DNA of 64,000 bases. Origin: Adhaeribacter swui. Lineage in GTDB: Bacteria; Bacteroidota; Bacteroidia; Cytophagales; Hymenobacteraceae. The stretch is taken from contig NZ_CP055156.1 of the NCBI RefSeq assembly GCF_014217805.1, positions 3,788,585 through 3,852,584 of the forward strand, given 5' to 3'. A program made the position numbers and the translations under genes. The notes beneath the pieces are model-generated. The model was not told where the DNA came from. It was given only the letters and a program-made list of their open reading frames with translations, and searched no databases. Below, piece by piece: positions 9,320 through 18,756 of this stretch; within the stretch, counting starts at the first letter, position 1, and every line of letters begins with the position of its first letter.

Positions 9320-10417
9320 GTAGTTATAATTTTAATTAAGTTTAAACGGCAAGCAATTGTTTTAACTAAAAACCAATATCAGTTTTAAATTACTTACCCC
9401 CCCCATATTAAGGAGTTAAATAAACACTACTCAAAAATTAAATAAATGTTAAGGATTCTGCCGGATTAAATAAAAAAAGCAAACCCAAAGCATTTCAATC
9501 ATAATCTGGTAAGTAAATTATAATAATCGAAAACTTTAAAAAAGCAGGAAACAGATAATGTTTTAATGGTTTTAAACCAAGTGCATTACTTAAGTACCAT
9601 GTAATTTCATGTAAGTCAAGGTACATGCCACTTTAAATCCCCGGCTTAAAGTGTTGTTTTTCTCTGGATAGTGCTGCATCTTGCAGTAAAATTAGTATAA
9701 GTCTATTTTATATATTTAACTTTATAAATACTTTTTAATTTAAATTAGCTTGTTAGTGTAACAGGCAAGATTAACTGAAAAAAGTTATAATTGATTTAAA
9801 TAGCTGATTTTTACTGTTTTAGGAATTTGGGTAATTAAATTAATATGCTGATTTTTCTATTTACTTGTGTATTTATTTAAAATGATTATAAATTATTATA
9901 AAATTTTTAAAAAACCGGTTAATAGCTATAAAAAATGTTAGTGGGATTAAATGGAAATTTTAATTAATTAAGATATGATAAAATAGTTACTGTTAAATAA
10001 TTACCCGGATTAATCTAAAATTTGTTTGAATGTACATACAGGGCTTTGTTTTAGATTTAAATAAAATTTTATAATAGTTAATTTGGTATGTAACCTAAAT
10101 TGTAATAATTTTATAAATATCTTTATTTAAAACATAATTAATTAAATACCGTTAAAGCAATAGTCTTAAAAAATCCTGTTAACCTGAATTAAGCTAAATT
10201 TTATGTATAAAAATCTACAAGTAAAGTTATAGAATAGCTAGTTACTGAGACCTCGACCAACTAATCCAAATCTTTAGCATCTCATAATTGCTGAACATGA
10301 GTAGCTTCTGTTTAAAATTCCTGATTTTAATTAGGAGTATACGCTAACGCTTTTTATGAAATATGATGTATCCCATATTAAAATTTATTTTTTTACACCT
10401 GTGCAATTTAAGTTATT
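9320..10417. other. 1.1-kb AT-rich intergenic region
   Basis: No gene is supported between the divergent mlaE and T9SS-protein genes. It holds a run of eight C at 9397-9404, a CATG-rich partial palindrome around 9597-9627, and a hairpin with arms CACTTTAA (9628-9635) and TTAAAGTG (9645-9652) followed by TTGTTTTT. The remainder is very AT-rich with no clear promoter match. Confidence 0.5.
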
Positions 10418-11527
10418 ATGAAAAAAGAATGTACTCCCTATCAAAAGTTCGTAGAATTACCAAATAGGAAGTGGTCTGTTACCCTGCTTCTCGCTTTAAT
10501 AATCCATATTCAGGCTCCAACTGCTGCTATGGCTACTAAAGCGATTAAAATTTTAAAAAATAAAGCGAACCCCGCTTCTTTAAAACACGCCATTTTTGCG
10601 GGCGAGAAAGTAGTAAGCTTTACCTTAATCAATGCTGACACCGATCAGCCCATTCAAACTATCTCCAATGGGGCCACTTTAAACCTGGCAACCTTACAAA
10701 CGAAAAACCTGAATATCCGGGCCAATACTGAGCCTGCAAACGTGGGTAGTGTGGCTTTTGCATTAAGCGGCAAACAAAATTATAATAAAACTGAAACCGG
10801 CGCTCCTTATTCTTTATTTGGCGATACAAATGGCGATTATAAACCATGGGTGCCAGCTACTGGTACTTACAAATTAACCGGTACTCCCTACGCCGGTGCA
10901 TCTGCCACAGGTGGTGCCGGAACTTCTTTAACTATTTCGTTTAGTGTAGTTAACCAAGCTACTACCACCAACCTGGTTAGCAATATAAAATCTTTTACGG
11001 GTAACCCTTATTCACAGGCTAAATTAGCTGTAGGAACTATCTTTTACACCGATCGGGATTACAAAATCACTTCAGTTCCTTCTTCGTTAAGCAACCAGGT
11101 TTTTATTAAAACCCCCAACGATGACAAATATGTTAAAACTTCGCCGGCCGTAACTTTTTCGGTAAGCCAAAGTGTAACGGTTTACGTGGCATATGATCCG
11201 TTGGCTACCCAATTGCCTACCTGGTTGAGCAGCTGGCAAAAACTAACGGACCGGATTGGTATTAACGATCCCCGAATTAGCTATTTAACAGTTTATAGTA
11301 AAACTTTTGCGGCAGGCACTGTTTCTTTAGGCGGCAATTTAGCTTCGCCGGCAGTTGGTTCTAAAAACACCTATATTGTGGTGGTAAAGCCTACTACCAC
11401 CACGAACGTACGTCCTTTTGTTACTGCTGTTAGACCCAGCGATGGAGAAACTGATGTAGCTTTAGATAAATCTATCTCCGTAGATTTAGAATATCCTGGG
11501 GCAATGCCATTAATGGCAGTACCGTAA
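10418..11527 (+). CDS. Secreted Ig-like protein, N-terminal fragment of a frameshifted gene
   Basis: The N-terminal 369 residues of what was probably one protein with the frame at 11551-13431. It has a signal peptide (about residues 15-40, SVTLLLALIIHIQAPTAAMA). Then come beta-rich sections (GEKVVSFTLINADTDQPI and two further modules) and the start of a bacterial Ig-like domain (VRPSDGETDVALDKSISVDLEYPG). The frame ends in MPLMAVP and a stop, in the middle of that Ig domain. Adding one G to the four-G run at 11498-11501 restores reading through EYPGGNAINGSTVNTSTVKLF into the next frame. This points to a one-base deletion or a sequencing error. Confidence 0.75.
   Translation: MKKECTPYQKFVELPNRKWSVTLLLALIIHIQAPTAAMATKAIKILKNKANPASLKHAIFAGEKVVSFTLINADTDQPIQTISNGATLNLATLQTKNLNIRANTEPANVGSVAFALSGKQNYNKTETGAPYSLFGDTNGDYKPWVPATGTYKLTGTPYAGASATGGAGTSLTISFSVVNQATTTNLVSNIKSFTGNPYSQAKLAVGTIFYTDRDYKITSVPSSLSNQVFIKTPNDDKYVKTSPAVTFSVSQSVTVYVAYDPLATQLPTWLSSWQKLTDRIGINDPRISYLTVYSKTFAAGTVSLGGNLASPAVGSKNTYIVVVKPTTTTNVRPFVTAVRPSDGETDVALDKSISVDLEYPGAMPLMAVP
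11498..11501 (+). other. Frameshift site joining two halves of one gene
   Basis: A run of four G where five would keep one frame open. Upstream the frame encodes the first strands of a Big_5-type Ig-like domain. Downstream, in the frame shifted by one, the remaining strands follow (AINGSTVNTSTVKLFMV through YEFQITSNVKDDKGN). The domain is continuous across the site only with one extra base. It could be a real mutation, an assembly or homopolymer error, or less likely programmed frameshifting. Confidence 0.75.
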
Positions 11528-11550
11528 ATACGAGTACGGTCAAATTATTT

Positions 11551-13431
11551 ATGGTTAGTTCTACCGGTACCAAAACCCAGGTAAGCGGTACAGCGGTTAA
11601 CTCAACAGCCGCTGGTGATGCCATTACATTGTCAGCTTCTTTGCGGCCCAGCACTACCTACGAATTCCAGATTACCAGCAACGTGAAGGACGATAAGGGG
11701 AATATGATGATTCCTTTTACTTCACGGTTTAAAACTACCAGCGATACCCCGGTTTCATCCGGTGATTTAAGTGGTGTTTCTTTTACCGAAAAAACTTTAA
11801 TTGATAACACCTTTGGTTCAGATGGATTTACTTCTTTGGTTGTAGGGCCAGATCGTCGCTTGTACGCCACTACTTCCGGCGGAAAAATTGAGCGTTGGGA
11901 TATCCGGAGTGATGGTACCATTACTAACCATAAAACCATTGCTCCTTTTGGAACCAGCCGTCGTCTATTAATCGGGTTGCATTTTGCGCCTAATGCCACG
12001 TCCAGTAATTTATTAGCTTATATCAGCCATTCGTCGCCGGTGTTTACCAATGCACCAGACTGGTCTGGTAAAATATCGCGGATAAATTTAAATAATCCTG
12101 CTTCTCCTCAGATAATTGATTATGTTATTAATTTGCCCCGTTCTTACAAAGACCACGCTACCAACAGTATTAAGTTTGGTCCGGATGGTGCTCTGTATTT
12201 CCCGCAAGGTAGTAACTCTGCAATGGGTGATACGGATGGCGCCTGGGGATATCGTCCGGAAAGATTATTAAACGGCGCTATACTGCGTTTAGATTTAAAT
12301 AAAGCCCAGCAACAAGGTTTACCAATTAATGTGAAAACCCAGGATGGTGGTAATTACAACCCTTATGCTTCTAATGCGCCATTAACAATCTATGCCACCG
12401 GTATTCGGAATGCTTATGATTTGGTATGGCACTCTAACGGCGAGTTGTACGTGCCAACAAATGGTTCGGCTGCGGGTGGTAATGCGCCAGCTTTGTCTTC
12501 GGGCAAAAAATGGTCTAACGGTCAAACTTATACCGGTCCATCCATCCCTGCTCTTAAAAACATCCGCGACACGCAAAGCGATTATTTATTTAGAGTTGTA
12601 AAAGGAGGCTATTATGGCCATCCAAACCCGTTGCGCAACGAATATATTATGTTTGGAGGTAACCCCACCAGTGGTGTTGACCCAGGCGAAGTGGTTTGGT
12701 CTGTAAACGGAGTACAGTACGGTTATAAAGTTGGCACGCCGCATGAACCTAATTACCGGGGGTATATCTATGACTTTGGTTTAAATATTTCGGCCAACGG
12801 TGCTATTGAATACCGGAGCAATGCTTTTGGCGGTAAGTTAAAAGGTAAAATGCTGGTTTGTCGTTTTAGCGGTGGCGACGACTTAATGGTACTAGCAGTA
12901 GATGCAGTAAATAAAAGCAAAATTACTGCTACCGAAGGAATTAAAATTCCGGGATTGCGCCGGCCATTTGCCAATCCGCTGGATGTTATTGAAGACGTGC
13001 AGACCGGTAACTTATACGTATCGGAATATTACGATGGTAATGGCGATGGTAAACCCCGTATTACTTTGTTAAAAGCAGATAAACCAGCTACCAGCACGGC
13101 CAATAGAACCGGTGTTAGCAATAGTGTTTTAACAGAATTAGATGAAACCACTTCCGATGCAGCAACAGGTTTAGTAGTTAATGTTTATCCTAACCCGAAC
13201 CCAGGCGAGAACCTGCACGTAACGGTTCAGAATTTTGCTGCTCAGGAGTCGGTTACCCTTTCTTTAATTGATATGGTGGGTACCGTAGTAAGTACAATTT
13301 CGGTTCAAACCGATGAATTAGGTACTGCCAACACCGAAATCAACTTAAACCAGAAAATGGTACGTGGTATTTATTTCTTAAAAGCAGCCGGCACTTCCGG
13401 AAATACTCAAACCAAATTAGTAATCGAGTAA
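11551..13431 (+). CDS. Sugar dehydrogenase-like (PQQ/sorbosone type) protein with T9SS type A sorting domain, C-terminal part
   Basis: The C-terminal part of the frameshifted gene that begins at 10418. The first 70 residues complete an Ig-like domain. Residues of about 85-515 form a six-bladed propeller-like domain of the glucose/sorbosone dehydrogenase type (FTSLVVGPDRRLYATTSGG, IKFGPDGALYFPQG, YATGIRNAYDLVWHSNGELY, GDDLMVLAVD, NPLDVIEDVQTGNLYVSEY). The last 80 residues are a T9SS type A sorting domain (VNVYPNPNPGENLHV ending in GIYFLKAAG and KLVIE), so the product would cross the outer membrane by T9SS. The first ATG in this frame is internal to the domain, so independent translation from 11551 is unlikely. 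A strong terminator follows. Confidence 0.8.
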   Translation: MVSSTGTKTQVSGTAVNSTAAGDAITLSASLRPSTTYEFQITSNVKDDKGNMMIPFTSRFKTTSDTPVSSGDLSGVSFTEKTLIDNTFGSDGFTSLVVGPDRRLYATTSGGKIERWDIRSDGTITNHKTIAPFGTSRRLLIGLHFAPNATSSNLLAYISHSSPVFTNAPDWSGKISRINLNNPASPQIIDYVINLPRSYKDHATNSIKFGPDGALYFPQGSNSAMGDTDGAWGYRPERLLNGAILRLDLNKAQQQGLPINVKTQDGGNYNPYASNAPLTIYATGIRNAYDLVWHSNGELYVPTNGSAAGGNAPALSSGKKWSNGQTYTGPSIPALKNIRDTQSDYLFRVVKGGYYGHPNPLRNEYIMFGGNPTSGVDPGEVVWSVNGVQYGYKVGTPHEPNYRGYIYDFGLNISANGAIEYRSNAFGGKLKGKMLVCRFSGGDDLMVLAVDAVNKSKITATEGIKIPGLRRPFANPLDVIEDVQTGNLYVSEYYDGNGDGKPRITLLKADKPATSTANRTGVSNSVLTELDETTSDAATGLVVNVYPNPNPGENLHVTVQNFAAQESVTLSLIDMVGTVVSTISVQTDELGTANTEINLNQKMVRGIYFLKAAGTSGNTQTKLVIE

Positions 13432-13450
13432 ATTTTTAATATTTAAAAAA

Positions 13451-13484
13451 AAGAACGGCCACGTAAGTGGCCGTTCTTTTTTTT
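13451..13484 (+). terminator. Strong intrinsic terminator
   Basis: A 12-bp perfect stem (AAGAACGGCCAC / GTGGCCGTTCTT) with a GTAA loop is followed by a T-run ending at 13484, 20 bases after the T9SS-protein stop codon. Confidence 0.92.
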
Positions 13485-13694
13485 ATGGTAAATTTTGAAC
13501 TTGAGAATCACATAGAATTTAAACTTTTAAAAATTTTACTTTCCAGCCACCTTTTAAACCTGTGATCAGCGTTTAACAAAAAAATGTTTTATTTAGAGAA
13601 TGGCTTCCTAAAACCCAGCTATTAATTTGGAGCAGCACGTATTTACTAGGAGCCGCCCGTTTTATGTGATTACAAGTTTATTTGTGTATTTGCC

Positions 13695-14858
13695 TTGTTT
13701 GTTTATTTAACTATCAAATCTTTCTTTAAAAAAATCTTTGCGCTGGTTAGGCAACACCCACATTTTTTAATTTATGGGAGTTTGCCCCTGCAAATAGTAG
13801 TGGTGCAAATTATTGCACTTAATTCGGAGTGGGTAGAAAAGTTTTATACCCATTTTTTTTACAAAGAACTAAGTCAGTTTCTTCGGGCAATTTTTGGCCG
13901 GGTTTCTGTTCCGGTAGGACAAATTTTATTTTACAGCCTTTTAACGGGGCTATTGGTAGGTATTATAAAACATATCCGCCGGTTAGTGTTACGGCAAATA
14001 AGCTGGAGGGAATTTAGCCGCCGAGGCTTGTTGGGCATCTTTACTTTTTTATCGGTATTTTACTTTCTGTTTACCGGTATGTGGGCTTTAAATTACCATC
14101 GGCTGCCCATTGCCGATATTGTGAAAATAAAAGAAGATTCTATTTCTACGCGCGAGTTAGAAGCATTATGCCTACGCCTGATTCAGCTTACCAACCAAAG
14201 CCGGCAACAAGTAACTACCAACCAGCAGCAACCCGTGCGTTTTGCGTTGAGTAACCAACACTTGCTGACCAGCGCTCCCCGGGGTTTTGCAACAGCCGCC
14301 AAAATTTTCCCGGAAATGGCTTACGCGTATCCTGCGGTTAAAGAAGTTTATGTGCCGGAAGTTATGTCGTTTTTTGGTGTAAGTGGCATTTATTTTCCGT
14401 TTACCGGCGAAGCTAACGTAAATATGCATCCCCCGGCTTATTTGTTGCCCAGCACCATTTGCCACGAGATGGCGCACCAAATAGGGTTTGCTTCCGAAGA
14501 CGAAGCTAATTTTGTGGCGTATTTAGCCTGCCGCCTGAATCCTGACCCGGCTTTTCAATACTCCGGCAATTATATGGCCATGAAGTACGCCATGAACCGG
14601 TTAAAAAAAGTAAACCCCCGCGCTTATAAGCAACTGGAGCAACTATATAGTGTTGCCTTAAAAAAAGATATCGCCGAAAACAAACTTTATTGGGAACGTT
14701 TTCAGAACCCAATCGAAGTTTTTAGCCATTGGTTCTACGATTTATTCTTAAAAGCTAACGACCAACGCGAGGGTATTAAAAGCTACTCCAAAGTGGTAGA
14801 ATTGCTCATGGGCGAATTCCGGAAAAACAATTTAAACTACTTGTTACCGGGTAAATAA
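13695..14858 (+). CDS. DUF3810 family membrane protein with HExxH motif
   Basis: A protein of 387 residues with three hydrophobic segments at about 25-45, 73-93 and 112-135, and a large C-terminal domain outside the membrane. The metalloprotease-like motif HEMAH is at about residues 257-261 (PSTICHEMAHQIGF), with a nearby SEDEAN (about 267-272) that could give a third metal ligand as in gluzincins. DUF3810 proteins are widespread in Bacteroidota and Firmicutes; their substrate is unknown. The only start that includes the N-terminus is a TTG: no ATG lies between the upstream stop at 13647 and the third membrane segment. Monocistronic, preceded by a terminator. Confidence 0.85.
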   Translation: MFVYLTIKSFFKKIFALVRQHPHFLIYGSLPLQIVVVQIIALNSEWVEKFYTHFFYKELSQFLRAIFGRVSVPVGQILFYSLLTGLLVGIIKHIRRLVLRQISWREFSRRGLLGIFTFLSVFYFLFTGMWALNYHRLPIADIVKIKEDSISTRELEALCLRLIQLTNQSRQQVTTNQQQPVRFALSNQHLLTSAPRGFATAAKIFPEMAYAYPAVKEVYVPEVMSFFGVSGIYFPFTGEANVNMHPPAYLLPSTICHEMAHQIGFASEDEANFVAYLACRLNPDPAFQYSGNYMAMKYAMNRLKKVNPRAYKQLEQLYSVALKKDIAENKLYWERFQNPIEVFSHWFYDLFLKANDQREGIKSYSKVVELLMGEFRKNNLNYLLPGK

Positions 14859-14872
14859 AAATCAAAAAGTAA

Positions 14873-14893
14873 GGCCATTCACAAACAATGGCC
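14873..14893 (+). terminator. Weak candidate terminator after the DUF3810 gene
   Basis: Hairpin GGCCATT / AATGGCC with a 7-base loop, 14 bases after the stop, followed by a T-rich stretch (GGTATTGTTATTTT) without a pure T-run. Confidence 0.4.
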
Positions 14894-15846
14894 GGTATTG
14901 TTATTTTGGTAGCTTTAAAATCAAAGAAAATGTAATCGGGCTTTCACGAGTGCTGCAGAAAATTATTTCTGGTTTGAAGTAAATTTTTAAAAATTCTAAT
15001 TACTGGCTTGGCAAAAGTATGATCTTTAACAGTCCGCTAGGAATTTGCCAAAAACCCAGCCAGCTAAGAACGGCACCCAACATAAGTTTCATTTATTTAC
15101 CTGGTAAGTTTATGGCTTTAATTACTACATAAAACGCCTTCCGGCTTATTTTAGGAAGTTGCGTTTTCTTTCAAAACCAGGTAATAAATCTAGAGGAAAT
15201 CTGATTTTAAAATTTAAAATTTTAAAAATCTCGGCAACTGTGATTTTACAGTGCCGTGTCCTGTATATCCCTTAAACTCACCATAAAATTTCTGTTTAGG
15301 TTTATTAGCCATTTGCCGCTCAAGCTTTATCTAAAATAGCTTATTCTAAGCTCTTTAAACAGGCTAAAGGCTTGCCGAATTTCTGTAGTGGTAAGGTGTT
15401 AATTGGTTGTTTTATAAAATTAATTCTATTTAAATCTAATAATATTTAAAAATGCAAAGTTGGAAAAATATAAATTTTAAATTAAGAAATTTAGATGTGG
15501 TAAATGTTTCGATTAAAAAATAATGCATTTAAAATTACCTATATGTTGAATATTGATTTAGTATTTTGTTTAATGTTGTTATTATAGAGTAATTGTTTTT
15601 AAAGTTTTAATGGCTTTAAAAAGCGAAATATGGCATTTTTTATACGTGCTGGGTTTTTGTTAATTATTTAAAAATTGTACTTTTTTAATTTTATGGTATT
15701 ATAAATTATTAATATACCTGAATTTTAATTTATAAAACAGAAGAGGTGTTTAAACATTAAAAACTCGTTAATACATTTGTATTGTAAATAAAAGTACAAA
15801 AAACGAGTTGGTTTAAATTTTTGGTTGTTACTGTAATATTTATTTT
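14894..15846. other. 950-base intergenic region
   Basis: No gene is supported. It holds AT palindromes at 14981-14995 and 15204-15229 and a hairpin with arms AAAACGCCTTCC (15131-15142) and GGAAG..GCGTTTT (15154-15167). The last 450 bases before the next gene are very AT-rich. The promoter-like features at its end are listed separately. Confidence 0.5.
15762..15809 (+). promoter_or_regulatory. Candidate promoter with flanking inverted repeat
   Basis: TACATTTG at 15772-15779 matches the -7 consensus TAnnTTTG, 67 bases before the ATG of the 940-residue protein. The arms AACTCGTT (15762-15769) and AACGAGTT (15802-15809) form an 8-bp inverted repeat around it. That could be an operator or a 5' leader hairpin. 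The -33 element is not evident. Confidence 0.35.
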
Positions 15847-18669
15847 ATGATAAAAACTTCTACTCTCCTGGTTTATTTAGTTAGCTTCTTTTGTTTGGTT
15901 TGCCATTTAGATGGTAAAGCCCAAACTTGGTTGGATGTAAATTCAGCAGAACTGGCCGGTGGAAGAGGCGCTAACCTGGCTTTTGCGTTAGCTCAGAATG
16001 GAACACCTTATGTGGCGTATTCTAATCCAATCATGGGTGGTCGTGCCACAGTTAAAAAGTTTGATGGTGCGCATTGGGTTAAAGTAGGGGCCGAAGGTAT
16101 TTCAACTGATTACGCGGGTGAGTTAGCAATTGCCATTGATACAAACAATGTGCCTTATCTGGCTTACACCGATAACGCAGCTAATGGCCAGCTTAGTATA
16201 AAAAAATTTGATGGAACTAATTGGGTAGTAGTGGGTACTGGCTTACAAACCAACAAATACCCTAATGGGTTGCGCCTAGCTATAAGCTCTACTGGCACTC
16301 CTTATGTAGCATACTCCGAAAATAGCCAGGGATGGGTTAAAATGTTAAATGGGACAAACTGGCAAACAATAGGTACCGGCAGCTTTGCTCTACCGCAAAC
16401 CGAAAAGTTAGCTTTTGCTTTAGATGCGCAAAATACGCCCTACATAGCTTATACTGATGCTACTAAAAACGGACAAGCATTTGTGCAGCGTTGGGATGGT
16501 AGCAAGTGGGCCAATATTGGTACTGACGCCATAGCCGCAGGTACGGCCTTAGATCTTTCTATAATAGTTGGTAATAATGGTAAACCTTATATTACCTATC
16601 GCGAATTTAATGGTGCTGCTCTTAATAAATTAGGTACAACCAAAGTAAAACAATTTGATGGCGCCAAATGGGTAGAAGTAAGTACAACCGGAATTTCAGA
16701 TTCATGGATTTATTTCGCCGCTTTAGGGATCGATAATAATAATACTTTATACGTAGCTTATCGCGAAAGCGCCGCCGGTATCGGTAATCCTGGTCAAACG
16801 AAAGTTAAACGTTTACATGGCCCGGAATGGGAAGAAATTGGAACTTCCAACTTTACTTCCGGTCCCGTTAATGATGTATTTTTAAGTATAGCAAATAATG
16901 GTTCGCTTTACGTTGCCTTTGCTGATGTTGTAAAAGCCCGGGCCGCAACCGTATTAAGATTAGACATTCCTACTTTAAAAATTGCATCTAAAGCGCCTAC
17001 TAAATTAGCTTTAGCTGCCAGCAACGATAATGGAGTAAGCGCCAACGATAATATTACCAACGTTGCTCTTCCAACCATAACTGGTATGGCCGATCCTAAA
17101 GCACAAGTTACTATTTTTGCAGATAAAATAGCAGCCGGAACTACCCTGGCCGATAGCAATGGTTACTGGGAATTTACTTTTACTACTGCTTTAGCGGCGG
17201 GTAACCGGACCATCTATGCTACTGCCACCGATCCTGATGGTTTAACTAGTGCCCCCAGCAGCTCCATTTCTGTTACGCTCGATTTTACAGCTCCGGTAGT
17301 AAGTGGCGCAGCCAATCAGGGTATTTACAAAACCGATAAAATTGTTACTTACACTGGCGGAACCGCTACCTTAAACAATGCGCCTTTTACCAGCGGAACC
17401 TTAATTACTGCAGAAGGTACGCACACTTTAATAGCCAGCGATGTGGCTGGTAATACTACCACCGTTCTATTTACCATTGATAAAACAGCGCCAGTAGCAT
17501 CTATCGTAATAAATAATAATGCGGCTACTACTAACAATAATGAAGTAATCTTAACTATTACTGCTCCGGATGCAACCCAGATGCGCTTCTACGATAACGA
17601 CGATAATCTGGTTTGGTCAGCTTGGGAGCCGGTAAGCGCTACAAAAAACTGGACATTACCTACCGGCAATGGCAGTAAATGGATAAAATTACAAGTACGT
17701 GATGCCGCTGGTAACGTATCTGCTTCGGTATCTGATAATATTACCCTGGACCAAACAGCTCCTACCGTAAGCTTTAGCTGCACCGAAGTAAGCCCTACTT
17801 CTAACAATAATATTCCGGTAAAAATTAATTTTTCCGAAGATGTTACCAACTTTACCGCTGCTGCTGTTACGGTAACCAATGCAACTAAAGGAACTTTTGC
17901 CGGAAGTGGCAGATACTATACCTTATATGTAAAACCAGTAGCCTTAACTGGTGGTAACTCCACAATTATTACGGTGAATGTGCCGGCTGGCGTAACTGCC
18001 GATGCGTCTGGAAACAAAAATACAGCGAGTGCTACGTTTTCTTTAACTTATGCTGCTCCGGTTACTGCTCCTAAAGTTGAAAATATTGCGTATAATGTTT
18101 TATCTACTTCATCGGTAACTTTAGGTGGCAATGTTACTTCCAGCGGCGGTAGCGTAGTTTCAGCCCGCGGTGTGGTTTATAGTTCTACATCTACTTCACC
18201 TTCTATTAACAGTTCTAAAGTGTTGTTGGGAACCGGAGAAGGAAACTTTACAACTACCCTTACTACCTTAAAAGCAGGTGTTACTTATTATGCCCGGGCC
18301 TTTGCTACCAACGCTATCGGAACTTCTTATGGAGCTGTACAGAAATTTACCACTACTACTACAACTGCTAAAGCCACTTCTGTAGCAGAGCCTGTGAATA
18401 TTAATGCATCGGCAGCTTTAACAGCTTATCCTAATCCTTTTGGTCAGCAAGCTACTATCGAGTTTACTTATAATACGACTACTACTTATACCATTGCGGT
18501 TTACGATATGAACGGCACACAAGTACAAACTTTGCCAGCTGGCACCGCTCGGGCAGGTGAGAAAGTACAGGTTAGTTTATCCGGCGAAAAACTAATAAAT
18601 GGTATCTACACCGTACGTCTGAGCACCGCTGCCGGGGTACAAAATTTAAAACTTATTTGCGGCAAATAG
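15847..18669 (+). CDS. Large secreted T9SS type A cargo protein with propeller-like repeats and Ig-like domains
   Basis: A protein of 940 residues. A signal peptide ends near residue 25 (CHLDGKAQ). Residues of about 30-375 hold some seven repeats of roughly 50 residues built on NGTPYVAY and KKFDGxxWVxVG, which resembles a beta-propeller. Next come Ig-like modules (about 385-480, PTITGMADPKAQVTIFADK; and 485-735, with repeated DxTAPxxS linkers) and a fibronectin-type-III-like module (about 740-840, SSGGSVVSARGVVYS to YYARAFATNAIGTSYG). The last 80 residues are a T9SS type A sorting domain (LTAYPNPFGQQATIEF ... GIYTVRLST). It is probably a surface or released adhesin-like protein; no catalytic motif is visible. 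A strong bidirectional terminator follows. Confidence 0.85.
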   Translation: MIKTSTLLVYLVSFFCLVCHLDGKAQTWLDVNSAELAGGRGANLAFALAQNGTPYVAYSNPIMGGRATVKKFDGAHWVKVGAEGISTDYAGELAIAIDTNNVPYLAYTDNAANGQLSIKKFDGTNWVVVGTGLQTNKYPNGLRLAISSTGTPYVAYSENSQGWVKMLNGTNWQTIGTGSFALPQTEKLAFALDAQNTPYIAYTDATKNGQAFVQRWDGSKWANIGTDAIAAGTALDLSIIVGNNGKPYITYREFNGAALNKLGTTKVKQFDGAKWVEVSTTGISDSWIYFAALGIDNNNTLYVAYRESAAGIGNPGQTKVKRLHGPEWEEIGTSNFTSGPVNDVFLSIANNGSLYVAFADVVKARAATVLRLDIPTLKIASKAPTKLALAASNDNGVSANDNITNVALPTITGMADPKAQVTIFADKIAAGTTLADSNGYWEFTFTTALAAGNRTIYATATDPDGLTSAPSSSISVTLDFTAPVVSGAANQGIYKTDKIVTYTGGTATLNNAPFTSGTLITAEGTHTLIASDVAGNTTTVLFTIDKTAPVASIVINNNAATTNNNEVILTITAPDATQMRFYDNDDNLVWSAWEPVSATKNWTLPTGNGSKWIKLQVRDAAGNVSASVSDNITLDQTAPTVSFSCTEVSPTSNNNIPVKINFSEDVTNFTAAAVTVTNATKGTFAGSGRYYTLYVKPVALTGGNSTIITVNVPAGVTADASGNKNTASATFSLTYAAPVTAPKVENIAYNVLSTSSVTLGGNVTSSGGSVVSARGVVYSSTSTSPSINSSKVLLGTGEGNFTTTLTTLKAGVTYYARAFATNAIGTSYGAVQKFTTTTTTAKATSVAEPVNINASAALTAYPNPFGQQATIEFTYNTTTTYTIAVYDMNGTQVQTLPAGTARAGEKVQVSLSGEKLINGIYTVRLSTAAGVQNLKLICGK

Positions 18670-18683
18670 GCTATCTGTTTTCA

Positions 18684-18741
18684 ATAATCCTAAAAAAGCC
18701 AAGGCCACTCAAAAGAGTGGCCTTGGCTTTTTTAGGATTAT
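18684..18741. terminator. Bidirectional terminator, 27-bp perfect stem
   Basis: The arms 18684-18710 and 18715-18741 are perfectly complementary over 27 bp with an AAAA loop. The stem contains six A on one side and six T on the other, so a T-run is present in both directions. It sits between convergent genes (stops at 18669 and 18757). Confidence 0.93.
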
Positions 18742-18756
18742 CTAATTTTAAAAATT

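Noticed and set aside
9628-9652. Hairpin CACTTTAA/TTAAAGTG as a terminator
   Set aside because: There is no gene end nearby for it to serve; likely chance in AT-rich DNA.
11498-11501. Programmed frameshifting in the T9SS sugar-dehydrogenase-like gene
   Set aside because: The run is only four G with no slippery heptamer or downstream structure; deletion or sequencing error is simpler.
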